The translations under genes were made by a program, and so were the position numbers. A DNA stretch of 64,000 nt from JAJCYK01 sp965212195. GTDB taxonomy: Bacteria; Bacteroidota; Bacteroidia; Cytophagales; Cyclobacteriaceae. Within the stretch, counting starts at the first letter, position 1. The number at the start of each line of letters is the position of its first letter. Below are positions 34,464 to 43,171 of the stretch, piece by piece. The notes below the pieces were generated by a model, which saw only the letters and a list, made by a program, of their open reading frames with translations, had not been told where the DNA came from and ran no database searches. Where the stretch lies: assembly GCA_965212195.1 (NCBI GenBank), contig CBDBUW010000002.1, forward strand, positions 1 through 64,000, given 5' to 3'.

Positions 34464-35418
34464 TTGGACTGTTGCTTAACACCTTATAGGTGTAATAAGC
34501 ATATATCAATAATAGTACCATACCCTCGTATCTTCCCACTATTCTTTTATGGACCATCATAGGAAGGATCAACAAGGTAATCCCCAGCATCCAGATCATA
34601 TCAATGTTCAAGATGACATCGCTCACCTGGATCTCCTTAATGATACTGGTAATACCCAATATGGAAAGGATGTTGAAGATATTGGACCCCATTAAGTTTC
34701 CTATAGCCAAGTCCGTCTGGTCTTTAAAGGAAGCTATAGAAGCGGTTACCAGCTCCGGCAGGCTTGTTCCCAAAGCCAAAACCGTAATACCTATTACGCG
34801 CTCGCTTACCCCAAAATACAGAGCTATGCCTTTCGCGCCCTCCACAAACCAATCAGAGCCATAGAATAAACCAAAGCATCCAAGTACTATAAAAACGATA
34901 TCCTTTAGCAAATGTTTCCAGTTACCGTCATTTAGTTTGGTCCGTTTTCCCAATTCCAGCCGGCGGTTTTCCTTCCGGGACTTCATAATAACAAAGCCAG
35001 TGTAGCTAATTAATAGAAATATGAACAGCAACCCTTCAAAGGACTTCAGAAGTCCTTCCCTTACTAAAAAATACAATAGTACAGAACTGCCCATGGTCAT
35101 GGGCCAGTCAATTTTTATGCTGTCACCTTGTACATGGATGGGACGGATAATTGCAGTTACGCCCAGTACTAAAGCCAGATTACAAATATTGGAACCAATA
35201 ACATTACCCATAGTAAGATCGGGGCTACCGGAAAGAGCAGCTTTTACGCTTACTAATAATTCAGGTGAAGACGTTCCGAAGGCCACGATGGTCAATCCTA
35301 CCACCAAGGGTGAAAGTTTCAAACGCAGGGCAATGTTGGAGGACCCTTTTACCAAAAAATCTCCGCCCAGGATTAGCACAAAAAGCCCTAGAAATAAAAA
35401 AATCAGATCTGTTGACAT
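34453..35418 (-). CDS. Calcium/sodium antiporter, CaCA family (YrbG-type)
   Basis: The 321-residue protein has about ten membrane helices in two inverted halves. Both alpha repeats are clear: GTSSPELLVSVK with GNVIGSNICNL in the first half, and GTSLPELVTASI with GNLMGSNIFNI in the second. These carry the ion-binding Glu and Asn residues of the family. It exchanges cations across the inner membrane. It lies 9 bp downstream of upp on the same strand and overlaps the next gene by 11 bp, so the three may form one transcript. Confidence 0.92.
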   Translation of the reverse strand: MSTDLIFLFLGLFVLILGGDFLVKGSSNIALRLKLSPLVVGLTIVAFGTSSPELLVSVKAALSGSPDLTMGNVIGSNICNLALVLGVTAIIRPIHVQGDSIKIDWPMTMGSSVLLYFLVREGLLKSFEGLLFIFLLISYTGFVIMKSRKENRRLELGKRTKLNDGNWKHLLKDIVFIVLGCFGLFYGSDWFVEGAKGIALYFGVSERVIGITVLALGTSLPELVTASIASFKDQTDLAIGNLMGSNIFNILSILGITSIIKEIQVSDVILNIDMIWMLGITLLILPMMVHKRIVGRYEGMVLLLIYAYYTYKVLSNSPNVF

Positions 35419-35427
35419 AAAAGCCGT

Positions 35428-36087
35428 TTACTCAATTTTATTGCCAAATAATAAATCCCCTGCATCCCCCAATCCGGGCACAATATAACCTTTTTGATTT
35501 AGTCCATCATCCATGGCTCCTATCCAAAGCTGGTGATCCATGGGAAGTGACTCCTTCAAGAAGGCGGCACCCTCCGGACTGGCAATCGCAATGGCAAAAT
35601 GCAATGACTTCGGCGTACCATATTCCAGGATGGCGTTGGTACATGCTGCCAATGATTTGCCAGTAGCCAGCATAGGGTCAACGATTATCAAATCCTTGCC
35701 CTCAAAAGGTGCAATGGCCTGGTATCCCATGGTAATAGAAATCTCATGGGTCTTTCCTTCCGACCGGGAAGCGCCGACGAATCCACAATCTGACTGGTTG
35801 AAGCATTCTTGAAATCCTTCCAGAAAAGGTAATCCGGCTCTTATAATGGTAAATAAAACTGGTTGGTGTTGAAGTACATTTACAGAGCTTATTCCCAGTA
35901 CCGTTTCGACATTTATCGACTGATAATCTAAACTTTTGGAAATTTCATAGGCCAGGATGCCCCCCAGCTTCACCAAATTTCTCCGAAACTGCATGCGGTG
36001 CTGCTGAGTTTCACGATGCCTTAACTCTGCGAAAAATTGATTGGCTATGGAATTCTCATTGTTGAGCACAAAGATAGCTTGCTGCAT
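35428..36087 (-). CDS. upp: Uracil phosphoribosyltransferase
   Basis: The 219-residue protein has the PRPP-binding loop IIVDPMLATGKS, an upstream TIIRAGLPFLEGF segment and the uracil-binding GYIVPGLGDAGDLLFG at the C terminus, all diagnostic of Upp. It makes UMP from uracil and PRPP in pyrimidine salvage. It is the first gene of a minus-strand group with the antiporter. Length is normal. Confidence 0.96.
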   Translation of the reverse strand: MQQAIFVLNNENSIANQFFAELRHRETQQHRMQFRRNLVKLGGILAYEISKSLDYQSINVETVLGISSVNVLQHQPVLFTIIRAGLPFLEGFQECFNQSDCGFVGASRSEGKTHEISITMGYQAIAPFEGKDLIIVDPMLATGKSLAACTNAILEYGTPKSLHFAIAIASPEGAAFLKESLPMDHQLWIGAMDDGLNQKGYIVPGLGDAGDLLFGNKIE

Positions 36088-36176
36088 GTTTTTTCTAAGC
36101 CAATCGAAATTGGAATATCTTTAACCGTTTTTTTTCTAAAAGTAATAATTTATATCTCTTTTTTTGTCTCTTAATT

Positions 36177-36184
36177 TATATTTG
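36177..36184 (+). promoter_or_regulatory. Possible -7 promoter element upstream of the M42 peptidase gene
   Basis: TATATTTG (36177-36184) matches TAnnTTTG, but there is no clear TTTG at the expected distance and the gene starts 96 bp downstream. The rest of the 180-bp gap is AT-rich with no other signal. Confidence 0.35.
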
Positions 36185-36279
36185 TGCCCCACAAATCCAG
36201 GGGTATACTCAAGAACTGTATACTAAAGGCGAAGTTCTGGTAACCTGCTATGTAAGAATTTATATCATTGTGCTTAATT

Positions 36280-37191
36280 ATGGAACTTTTGAAACAACTG
36301 TGTGGGATTCATGCCACTGCCGGCAACGAACAATTAATGAAGGCTTTTATTCTGGAATACGTGGAAAAATACCAGAATACTTGGTTGACCAACCCGATTA
36401 TCCATCAAAGCACCCTGCTACAGGACAATTTGATTTTGGAGTTTGGCAAGCCACGAACAGCGGCTTTCGCCCATATGGACAGCGTAGGCTTTACAGTTGG
36501 ATACTATGATCAGTTGATCCCTATTGGCAGCCCTCAGGTAAAGTCGGGAGATGTCCTGGTAGGGAGTGATGCACTAGGGCCTATTGAATGTACCGTTTTG
36601 GCAGAAGATGGAAGCCCTATAACCTACCAATTCGACCGAGCCATCAACCGTGGCACCGATTTAGTATTCAAAAGACATTTTTCAGAACAGGATGACTACG
36701 TGGAGTCCTGTTATCTTGATAATAGATTAGGGGTATACAACCTCCTGAAATTAGCTTCATCTTTAAAAGATGGGTTACTGGTTTTCAGCAGCCGGGAAGA
36801 ACACTTTGGCGGATCCATCCCTTTGCTGGCCAAGTATATTCATGAGAATTTTGGTATTACACAAACGCTTATTTCCGACATTACCTGGGTAACTGAGGGA
36901 GTTGAGCACGGAAAAGGAGTAGCCATATCCCTACGCGACCGGGGGATACCTCGAAGGACTTATGTGGAACGTATCCTGAAATTAGCCTGGGATAGTGGGG
37001 TTCTCCATCAACTGGAAGTGGAATCAACCGGATCAAGTGATGCCGGTGAGCTACAAGCTAGCCCCTACCCATTCGACTGGTGTTTTGTGGGAGCTGCAGA
37101 AAGCCAGGTACACAGTGCCTCGGAAAAAGTCCACAAGTCCGATATCCAAAGTATGTTGGCTCTTTACCAATATTTGATGGCACACCTTTAA
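36280..37191 (+). CDS. M42/M20-type metallo-aminopeptidase
   Basis: The protein has 303 residues from the ATG at 36280; the frame also opens at a TTG four codons earlier. The fold and metal site of the M42 co-catalytic zinc peptidases are visible: AHMD (His65), CYLDNRLG (bridging Asp147), SSREEHFGG (Glu173/Glu174, general base and ligand), ISDITW (Asp200) and a C-terminal ESQVHSASE histidine. The protein is shorter than typical M42 enzymes (about 340-360), chiefly in the inserted beta-barrel domain. It probably removes N-terminal residues from cytosolic peptides. It precedes the hpt operon by 68 bp. Confidence 0.82.
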   Translation: MELLKQLCGIHATAGNEQLMKAFILEYVEKYQNTWLTNPIIHQSTLLQDNLILEFGKPRTAAFAHMDSVGFTVGYYDQLIPIGSPQVKSGDVLVGSDALGPIECTVLAEDGSPITYQFDRAINRGTDLVFKRHFSEQDDYVESCYLDNRLGVYNLLKLASSLKDGLLVFSSREEHFGGSIPLLAKYIHENFGITQTLISDITWVTEGVEHGKGVAISLRDRGIPRRTYVERILKLAWDSGVLHQLEVESTGSSDAGELQASPYPFDWCFVGAAESQVHSASEKVHKSDIQSMLALYQYLMAHL

Positions 37192-37259
37192 TCCCTGCTA
37201 TGTGATCCCATCTTTTGAGATAAATACCTATATTTGCCACCCTAAGACAACCCCACATC

Positions 37260-37808
37260 ATGATAGAAATATCCACTCCCATGAAAGTTCACGATAAGGA
37301 ATTTGAGGTCTTTATAAATTATCAGGACATTCTTGATAATATAAAGAGCATGGCCGACCAGATTAATGAAGACTACCAGGGTAAATCTCCCCTATTTATA
37401 GGAGTCTTGAATGGGGTATTTATGTTTGCGGCGGATCTTATGAAAGAGATCACGGTGCCCTCTGAAATCTCCTTTATCAAGCTCGCCTCTTATCAGGACC
37501 TTGCCAGCACCGGCCAGGTAAAGGAATTGATAGGACTTAAAGAAGAACTTTCCGGAAAAGATGTCATTATTATGGAAGATATTGTGGATACCGGAGAGAC
37601 CATGCACCACCTTTGGCAACAATTAAAGGCTTTGAAACCCAGATCAGTGGAGATCGCCACCCTGCTACTCAAAGTTGATGTATTCAAGAAAGACATCCCC
37701 CTCAAATATGTAGGGTTCAAGATTCCTGAAAAATTTGTAATTGGGTATGGATTGGACTACAATGGACATGGTCGCAATCTTAAAGACATCTATCAAATCA
37801 AAGAATAA
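37260..37808 (+). CDS. hpt: Hypoxanthine phosphoribosyltransferase
   Basis: The 182-residue type I phosphoribosyltransferase has the PRPP loop IIMEDIVDTGETM, an FIGVLNG segment and the C-terminal VIGYGLDYN purine-site motif. It forms IMP (and often GMP) from the free base in purine salvage. An alternative ATG lies at codon 8. The stop overlaps the adk start by one base (TAATG), so hpt, adk and obg form a tightly coupled operon. Confidence 0.95.
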   Translation: MIEISTPMKVHDKEFEVFINYQDILDNIKSMADQINEDYQGKSPLFIGVLNGVFMFAADLMKEITVPSEISFIKLASYQDLASTGQVKELIGLKEELSGKDVIIMEDIVDTGETMHHLWQQLKALKPRSVEIATLLLKVDVFKKDIPLKYVGFKIPEKFVIGYGLDYNGHGRNLKDIYQIKE

Positions 37809-38419
37809 TGAATTCATCAGGATCAACTGTTCAACGACCCTTGCTGAACATTGCATTATTTGGGCCACCTGGCGCTGGTAAAGGAACACAAAGTGAAAAG
37901 ATTATTCAACGCTATGGTTTAGTCCATCTATCCACCGGAGATCTTTTTCGCAAGCATATTAAGGAACAAACTGCGCTGGGTTTGGAAGCCCAGAGTTATA
38001 TAAATCAAGGAGCATTAGTCCCCGACGAAATTACCATCGGCATGGTTGACGAAAAGATCAACGATTCACCTGAAGCCAAAGGTTTTATTTTTGATGGATT
38101 TCCCAGGAATGTCAACCAGGCAGAAGCTCTGGATCGCTTGTTAAATGCTAAAAACTGTGCAATCTCAACCATGATCTCCTTGGAGGTACCCGAAGATGAA
38201 TTGAAAACCCGACTTGCCAATAGAGCAAAGATATCCGGTCGCGTTGACGATCAGGATCCTAAAAAGATCCAGACGCGTCTCGATATATATGCGGAAGAAA
38301 CGCTGCCGGTGGCCGCCTATTACTACCAACAAGAAAAGCTGGTGAAAGTTAATGGTGTAGGGAGCATAGACGAGATCTTCAAGGAAATATGCACGGCGCT
38401 TGATCCGCTGCAATCTTAG
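37808..38419 (+). CDS. adk: Adenylate kinase
   Basis: The 203-residue protein has the P-loop FGPPGAGKGTQ (18-28), the AMP site STGDLFRKHI, and DGFPRNVNQAEAL. The lid is short and lacks zinc cysteines, the short form of the family. It interconverts ATP+AMP and 2 ADP in the cytosol. About a dozen residues precede the usual N terminus (the domain begins at NIALFGP). It sits between hpt and obg in one operon. Confidence 0.96.
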   Translation: MNSSGSTVQRPLLNIALFGPPGAGKGTQSEKIIQRYGLVHLSTGDLFRKHIKEQTALGLEAQSYINQGALVPDEITIGMVDEKINDSPEAKGFIFDGFPRNVNQAEALDRLLNAKNCAISTMISLEVPEDELKTRLANRAKISGRVDDQDPKKIQTRLDIYAEETLPVAAYYYQQEKLVKVNGVGSIDEIFKEICTALDPLQS

Positions 38420-38437
38420 CGCCACATTCTTAAAACA

Positions 38438-39427
38438 GTGGGCTCCTCTAATTTCATAGACCACGTCAAACTTTGTGCGCGCTCCGGTGCAGGCGGGGCA
38501 GGTTCTGCTCATTTGCGCCGTGAAAAGCATGTGCCCAAAGGTGGACCCGATGGAGGTGATGGCGGGCGAGGGGGTCATGTCATTTTACAGGGCAACCGGC
38601 AATTGTGGACCTTGCTGCATCTTCGCTACAAAAAGCATGCTGTTGCTGGTAATGGTCAACCCGGGGCCGGGAGCGGTAAGACAGGGGCTCAGGGAAACGA
38701 TGTCATTCTAGAGGTGCCGCTGGGTACTGTGGCAAAGGATTCGGAATCCGGCAAGTTCAAGCTGGAAGTTACGGAGCATGGCCAGCAGGAGATCCTGACT
38801 TCCGGCGGGCGGGGCGGACTCGGCAATACGCATTTTAAGTCCCCCACCAATCAAACACCCCGCTATGCGCAACCTGGCGAGCCCGGGAAAGAAGAATGGG
38901 TAGTCCTGGAATTAAAGCTTTTGGCCGATGTAGGACTGGTGGGATTCCCCAATGCCGGTAAATCTACCCTGCTGGCTACCTTGTCGGCAGCAAAACCTGA
39001 AATTGCAGATTATCCCTTTACTACCTTGGTACCCAACCTGGGCGTGGTAGCATACCGCGACTACAAGTCCTTCGTAATGGCGGATATTCCGGGAATTATC
39101 GAAGGTGCCTCACAAGGCAAAGGATTGGGGTTACGCTTTCTAAGGCATATTGAACGTAATTCGGTGCTGCTGTTCACCATTCCTGCCGATTCACAAAACA
39201 TCAATGAAGAGTATGCCGTGCTGGTAGGTGAATTGGAGAAATTCAATCCGGAACTGCTGGATAAAAAGCGCTTGTTGGCGGTCACCAAATGTGATCTTCT
39301 CGATGAAGAATTAAAAGAAGAGATCCGCAAAGAAATCAAGGTGGAAGTGCCTACAGCCTTTATTTCAGCAGTAACTCAGGACGGCTTGGAAAACCTGAAA
39401 GATCTAGTTTGGACAGCATTAAACTGA
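38438..39427 (+). CDS. obg: GTPase Obg (CgtA)
   Basis: The 329-residue protein starts at a GTG 18 bp after adk. The glycine-rich Obg fold (1-158) contains GGPDGGDGGRGG. The G domain follows with G1 GFPNAGKST, switch DYPFTT and G3 DIPGIIEGA. G4 reads TKCD in place of NKxD, a variation often seen in this phylum. The optional C-terminal extension is absent. Obg binds the large ribosomal subunit and links GTP level to assembly and growth. It ends the hpt-adk-obg operon. Confidence 0.96.
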   Translation: MGSSNFIDHVKLCARSGAGGAGSAHLRREKHVPKGGPDGGDGGRGGHVILQGNRQLWTLLHLRYKKHAVAGNGQPGAGSGKTGAQGNDVILEVPLGTVAKDSESGKFKLEVTEHGQQEILTSGGRGGLGNTHFKSPTNQTPRYAQPGEPGKEEWVVLELKLLADVGLVGFPNAGKSTLLATLSAAKPEIADYPFTTLVPNLGVVAYRDYKSFVMADIPGIIEGASQGKGLGLRFLRHIERNSVLLFTIPADSQNINEEYAVLVGELEKFNPELLDKKRLLAVTKCDLLDEELKEEIRKEIKVEVPTAFISAVTQDGLENLKDLVWTALN

Positions 39428-39509
39428 CGAACATGCCAATATGTCATAAAATACCTTTTGGCGTAAAAATTGTGTAATCATGTTTGACAGTTGAGTTTAC
39501 TAGTAAATA

Positions 39510-40076
39510 ATGAAAGATAAGGACAAAATAGCCAATAACGAGAAGGCTACGGAAACGCAAGATGCCCAGCCACAAGTGGAAGCAACGCAGGCGGAGGAAG
39601 AACAGGAAGCCCCCCAAGCCCCTGATGAGCTGGAAAAGCTAAGTGCGGAACTTCAAGAAGCAAAGGACAAACATTTGCGCCTATACTCGGAATTTGAGAA
39701 TTTTCGACGACGTACTGCCAAAGAACGCCTGGAGTTGATCGGCACAGCTAATGCAGATCTTATAGAGGCATTACTACCGGTAATTGACGATTTCGAGCGA
39801 GCATTAAAATCGGCCTCAGACGACACTGAGCAGAATGCTCAGTTACAGGGCATAAATTTGATCTACCAGAAGCTGATCAAAGAATTACAACAAAAGGGTT
39901 TGAAACCCATGGAAGGCTTGATCGGAAAAAGCTTTGATGCCGAAGTACATGAGGCTATCTCTCAAATTCCTGCTCCCGAGAAAAACTTGAAAAACTGTAT
40001 AGTCGATGTTATTGAGAAAGGTTATTATCTCAATGATAAAGTAATACGATATGCTAAGGTTGTAATAGGTACCTAA
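39510..40076 (+). CDS. grpE: Nucleotide exchange factor GrpE
   Basis: The 188-residue protein has an acidic, Gln/Glu/Ala-rich disordered N terminus (about 1-45), a long coiled coil (about 45-100, with LYSEFENFRRRTAKER), and the C-terminal beta domain ending in NDKVIRYAKVVIGT. It releases ADP from DnaK. The dnaJ gene starts 4 bp later, so the two are cotranscribed; dnaK is not in the window. No CIRCE element was seen in the 82 bp upstream. Confidence 0.95.
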   Translation: MKDKDKIANNEKATETQDAQPQVEATQAEEEQEAPQAPDELEKLSAELQEAKDKHLRLYSEFENFRRRTAKERLELIGTANADLIEALLPVIDDFERALKSASDDTEQNAQLQGINLIYQKLIKELQQKGLKPMEGLIGKSFDAEVHEAISQIPAPEKNLKNCIVDVIEKGYYLNDKVIRYAKVVIGT

Positions 40077-40080
40077 TAAT

Positions 40081-41193
40081 ATGGCCAAAAGAGATTATTA
40101 CGAAGTTCTGGGAGTAGATAAATCGGCGGGGTCCGATGATATAAAGAAAGCCTATCGGAAGGTGGCTATCAAATTCCACCCCGATAAAAATCCTGATGAT
40201 CCCAGTGCCGAAGAGAATTTTAAGGAAGCCGCTGAAGCTTACGAAGTGCTGAGCGATCCTGAGAAGAAGCAGCGATATGATCGGTTTGGTCATCAAGGAA
40301 TGAATGGTGGCGGATTCGGAGGTGGAGGGGCTGGCATGTCAATGGAAGACATCTTCAGTCAGTTTGGCGATATCTTCGGCGGAGGTAGCCCCTTTGAAAG
40401 TTTCTTTGGAGGAGGAGGCCGTGGTCGCGTGCGTAAGGGTTCGAACCTGCGGATAAAACTCAAGCTTACCCTCGATGAAATCGCTCACGGGGTAGAGAAA
40501 AAAATAAAGGTAACCCGCAAAGTGGCCGCAGATGGGGTAACCTTCAAATCATGTGGAACCTGCGGTGGTCAAGGACAGGTTCGTAAGGTGGTTAACACCA
40601 TGCTAGGTCAAATGGTGAGCACCAACACCTGTCCCACTTGTCAAGGTTCCGGACAGGTGATCAATCACCGACCTGCAGGAGTGGACCCTTCCGGTCTACA
40701 GTCCAAAGACGAAGTCATTGAAATAAAAATTCCCGCCGGTGTTAGCGAGGGCATGCAATTAAGCATGTCTGGTAAAGGTAATGAGGCACCCTTAGGAGGT
40801 ATTGCCGGGGATTTACTCATACTAATAGAGGAAAAGGAGGACGAAGTACTGAAAAGAGATGGCAACAACATTGTATATGACCTGTATGTCAACTTTATTG
40901 ACGCTGTCCTGGGCACATCACTGGAAGTCCCGACCATCGATGGCAAGGTAAAGATCAAGCTGGAACCCGGCACTCAAAGCGGAAAAATACTTCGACTGCG
41001 CGGTAAGGGAATCAAGGATCTCAACGGTTATGGTAAAGGGGATCAACTTATTCACGTAAATGTATGGACGCCGAAGTCCCTCACTAAGGAAGAAAGAGCC
41101 CTCTTAGAAAAATTGAAAGACTCTCCTAACTTTAAACCCAATCCCAGCAAAAGCGATAAAAGCTTCTTTGAGCGAATGAAGGAATTTTTCTAA
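40081..41193 (+). CDS. dnaJ: Chaperone protein DnaJ with a single zinc centre
   Basis: The 370-residue type I-like J protein has a J domain with HPD (33-35) and a Gly/Phe-rich region (about 72-118, GGGFGGGG). The Cys-rich region has only two CxxCxGxG motifs (Cys158/Cys161 and Cys184/Cys187) in place of four. The remaining pair corresponds to motifs 2 and 3, so zinc centre II is kept and centre I (motifs 1 and 4) is lost. The C-terminal substrate-binding domains are complete. I recall the same reduction in other Bacteroidota. It works with DnaK and GrpE in the cytosol. Confidence 0.95.
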   Translation: MAKRDYYEVLGVDKSAGSDDIKKAYRKVAIKFHPDKNPDDPSAEENFKEAAEAYEVLSDPEKKQRYDRFGHQGMNGGGFGGGGAGMSMEDIFSQFGDIFGGGSPFESFFGGGGRGRVRKGSNLRIKLKLTLDEIAHGVEKKIKVTRKVAADGVTFKSCGTCGGQGQVRKVVNTMLGQMVSTNTCPTCQGSGQVINHRPAGVDPSGLQSKDEVIEIKIPAGVSEGMQLSMSGKGNEAPLGGIAGDLLILIEEKEDEVLKRDGNNIVYDLYVNFIDAVLGTSLEVPTIDGKVKIKLEPGTQSGKILRLRGKGIKDLNGYGKGDQLIHVNVWTPKSLTKEERALLEKLKDSPNFKPNPSKSDKSFFERMKEFF

Positions 41194-41212
41194 AAAAACT
41201 TCGATAAATCAC

Positions 41213-41251
41213 AGCCTTTTCCCAATTGTAAGGTTTTAGGGGCTTTTTTTT
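41213..41251 (+). terminator. Probable terminator of grpE-dnaJ
   Basis: AGCCTTT pairs with AGGGGCT (7 bp including two G-U pairs) around an 18-nt loop, followed by eight T residues. It lies 20 bp after the dnaJ stop. Confidence 0.65.
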
Positions 41252-41295
41252 ATAATTGTTGTAACACTAAGCGCTCCTTTCCGTAATGTACTAAC

Positions 41296-42186
41296 ATGTG
41301 GAGGATACTACTCTTAGGGCTGACTGGCTTTATGGGCTTGAGCACCTATGGTCAGATTAAGAAACATTTCACGGTAGAGAATAGCAATACTTTTGATAGG
41401 GTACATATTACATTATCCGGTGGATCCGGTACATGTTATGTGCGACCTACCCCCAATAGCAATCCGGTCAATGTATACGGCAAATCTGAAACAGATATGC
41501 AAAGTCCAGCTTGTGAATCAATTCTCGCCGACCGCACTCAATGGGTAAATGTAAATTTTTTAGATGCCAAGGTGGATCAGGCTTCCGCTAAAAATGTGTC
41601 CTTTAACGTCTTCAGTTCTGATGAATCCAAGACCAATAACCAGTGGCACGTCTATTTGTCTAAGAAGAAACCCGTACTGCTTAACTTGAACTATGGGATG
41701 GGCGATGCTTTCGTAGACCTCTCCGGGCTTTCCGTAGAACGCTTAAAAGTCAATACCGGAAGCGCCGATGTCAAAGTCGGTTACGTTTCAGGGCAGTACA
41801 ATCAACAGGAGATGGACACCTTTAGTATTAAGGTGGATCTGGGTGAACTCGAAGCACGGCACATTGCCTTGTCAAATGCCCGCAACATTATCGCTGATGT
41901 AGGATTTGGCACCTTGTTCTTGGACTTCACCGATCAAAATCAGGTTAAGAGCCACGTTCAGGCTACTGTCGGTGCAGGCAATCTCATCGTGGATGCCGCC
42001 AATTCAGCAAATCCCATGATCATCTATATTCATAATAGCCCGCTTTGCCGAGTGAAGATCCCTAAAGATTTTAAGCAGATTCGCAAAAATGTTTACGTTA
42101 CCGAAAACTACCGCGACGATGCCGAAAATCTCATCACCTTCAATGTGGATGTCACCATGGGAAACATCATTTTTAAATCTTTTTAG
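41296..42186 (+). CDS. Exported beta-repeat protein (DUF4097-like), function unknown
   Basis: The 296-residue protein has a signal peptide (ILLLGLTGFMGL, cleavage near TYGQ). A region of repeating short strands follows (NTGSADVKVGYVSG, VDLGELEARHI, ADVGFGTLFLDF, VGAGNLIVDA), which resembles the right-handed beta-helix or adhesin-like DUF4097/DUF2154 families. It is expected in the periplasm or outer membrane. There is no lipobox and no T9SS tail. It starts 45 bp after the dnaJ terminator and precedes the ABC genes by 73 bp, which contain their own promoter element. Confidence 0.7.
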   Translation: MWRILLLGLTGFMGLSTYGQIKKHFTVENSNTFDRVHITLSGGSGTCYVRPTPNSNPVNVYGKSETDMQSPACESILADRTQWVNVNFLDAKVDQASAKNVSFNVFSSDESKTNNQWHVYLSKKKPVLLNLNYGMGDAFVDLSGLSVERLKVNTGSADVKVGYVSGQYNQQEMDTFSIKVDLGELEARHIALSNARNIIADVGFGTLFLDFTDQNQVKSHVQATVGAGNLIVDAANSANPMIIYIHNSPLCRVKIPKDFKQIRKNVYVTENYRDDAENLITFNVDVTMGNIIFKSF

Positions 42187-42234
42187 CCTCACCCCTTTTT
42201 ACCCTACCAAAACCTAATTACCTTCCGGAAGTTC

Positions 42235-42242
42235 TAACTTTG
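42235..42242 (+). promoter_or_regulatory. Likely -7 element of the ABC exporter operon
   Basis: TAACTTTG (42235-42242) is a perfect TAnnTTTG match 18 bp before the TTG start at 42260. No strong TTTG is visible at the -33 distance. Confidence 0.5.
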
Positions 42243-42259
42243 TATTAAACACAAGAACT

Positions 42260-43171
42260 TTGTACCTGCTAGAAGCTCGTAACATAAATAAAAGCTACTC
42301 CGATCATCAGGCTTTGACCAATGTGAGTCTGAATATACCAGAGCAATCCATCTTCGGACTGCTGGGTCCTAATGGAGCGGGAAAAACCACCTTAATACGG
42401 ATCATTACCCAGATCCTTCAGGCCGATTCCGGGGAGGTCCTGCTAAAAGGTAAACCCCTGCAACCCGATCATATCCGGGTTATCGGTTACTTGCCGGAGG
42501 AAAGGGGCCTGTACAAAAAAATGAAGGTGGGAGAACAGCTCCTTTACCTGGCGCGCCTGAAAGGGGTATCCCGGGTAGAGGCTGTGAAAAAAATAAAATA
42601 CTGGTTACAGCGCCTGGATATGATGGAATGGGTCAAAAAGAACATTGAAGACCTTTCCAAAGGTATGCAACAAAAGATACAGTTTATCGCCACCGTTCTG
42701 CATGAACCGAAACTGATCATCCTGGACGAACCGTTTTCAGGATTTGATCCCATAAATGTCAATCTCATAAAAGATGAAATATTAAAACTACGGGCTAACG
42801 GCAGTACCATCATTTTTTCAACACACCGCATGGAGTCCGTAGAGCAACTATGTGATCATATCGCGCTGATCAATAAAAGTGAAAAAATTCTGGATGGGCC
42901 TAAGAAAGAAATTAAACAACAATACCGCTCTCAAACTTACGAAGTGGAACATGTAGGTAAATTGGCCCAGTTGGAATCTCGCTATCAAATTTTGGAAAGC
43001 CAGGAACTTCAAGATGATCTGTATTACAGTAAAATCCGCATACTGGACTCCGGGAACCCCAACCACTTGCTTAAAGCATTAATAGGGCACACCGAGATCC
43101 ACAAATTTGCGGAGATAATCCCCAGTATGAACGATATCTTTATAACTAAAGTGCAAGGCAGTCATGAATAA
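42260..43171 (+). CDS. ABC transporter ATP-binding protein (NatA/DrrA type)
   Basis: The 303-residue protein starts at a TTG (42260). It has Walker A GPNGAGKT (36-43), a Q loop, the ABC signature DLSKGMQQK, Walker B LIILDEPFSGFDP and the switch His in FSTHRM. A C-terminal DUF4162-like extension (about 220-300) is typical of ATPases that pair with ABC-2 permeases. The last 8 bp overlap the permease gene. The pair resembles the NatAB sodium exporter, but the transported substrate is not known. Confidence 0.92.
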   Translation: MYLLEARNINKSYSDHQALTNVSLNIPEQSIFGLLGPNGAGKTTLIRIITQILQADSGEVLLKGKPLQPDHIRVIGYLPEERGLYKKMKVGEQLLYLARLKGVSRVEAVKKIKYWLQRLDMMEWVKKNIEDLSKGMQQKIQFIATVLHEPKLIILDEPFSGFDPINVNLIKDEILKLRANGSTIIFSTHRMESVEQLCDHIALINKSEKILDGPKKEIKQQYRSQTYEVEHVGKLAQLESRYQILESQELQDDLYYSKIRILDSGNPNHLLKALIGHTEIHKFAEIIPSMNDIFITKVQGSHE

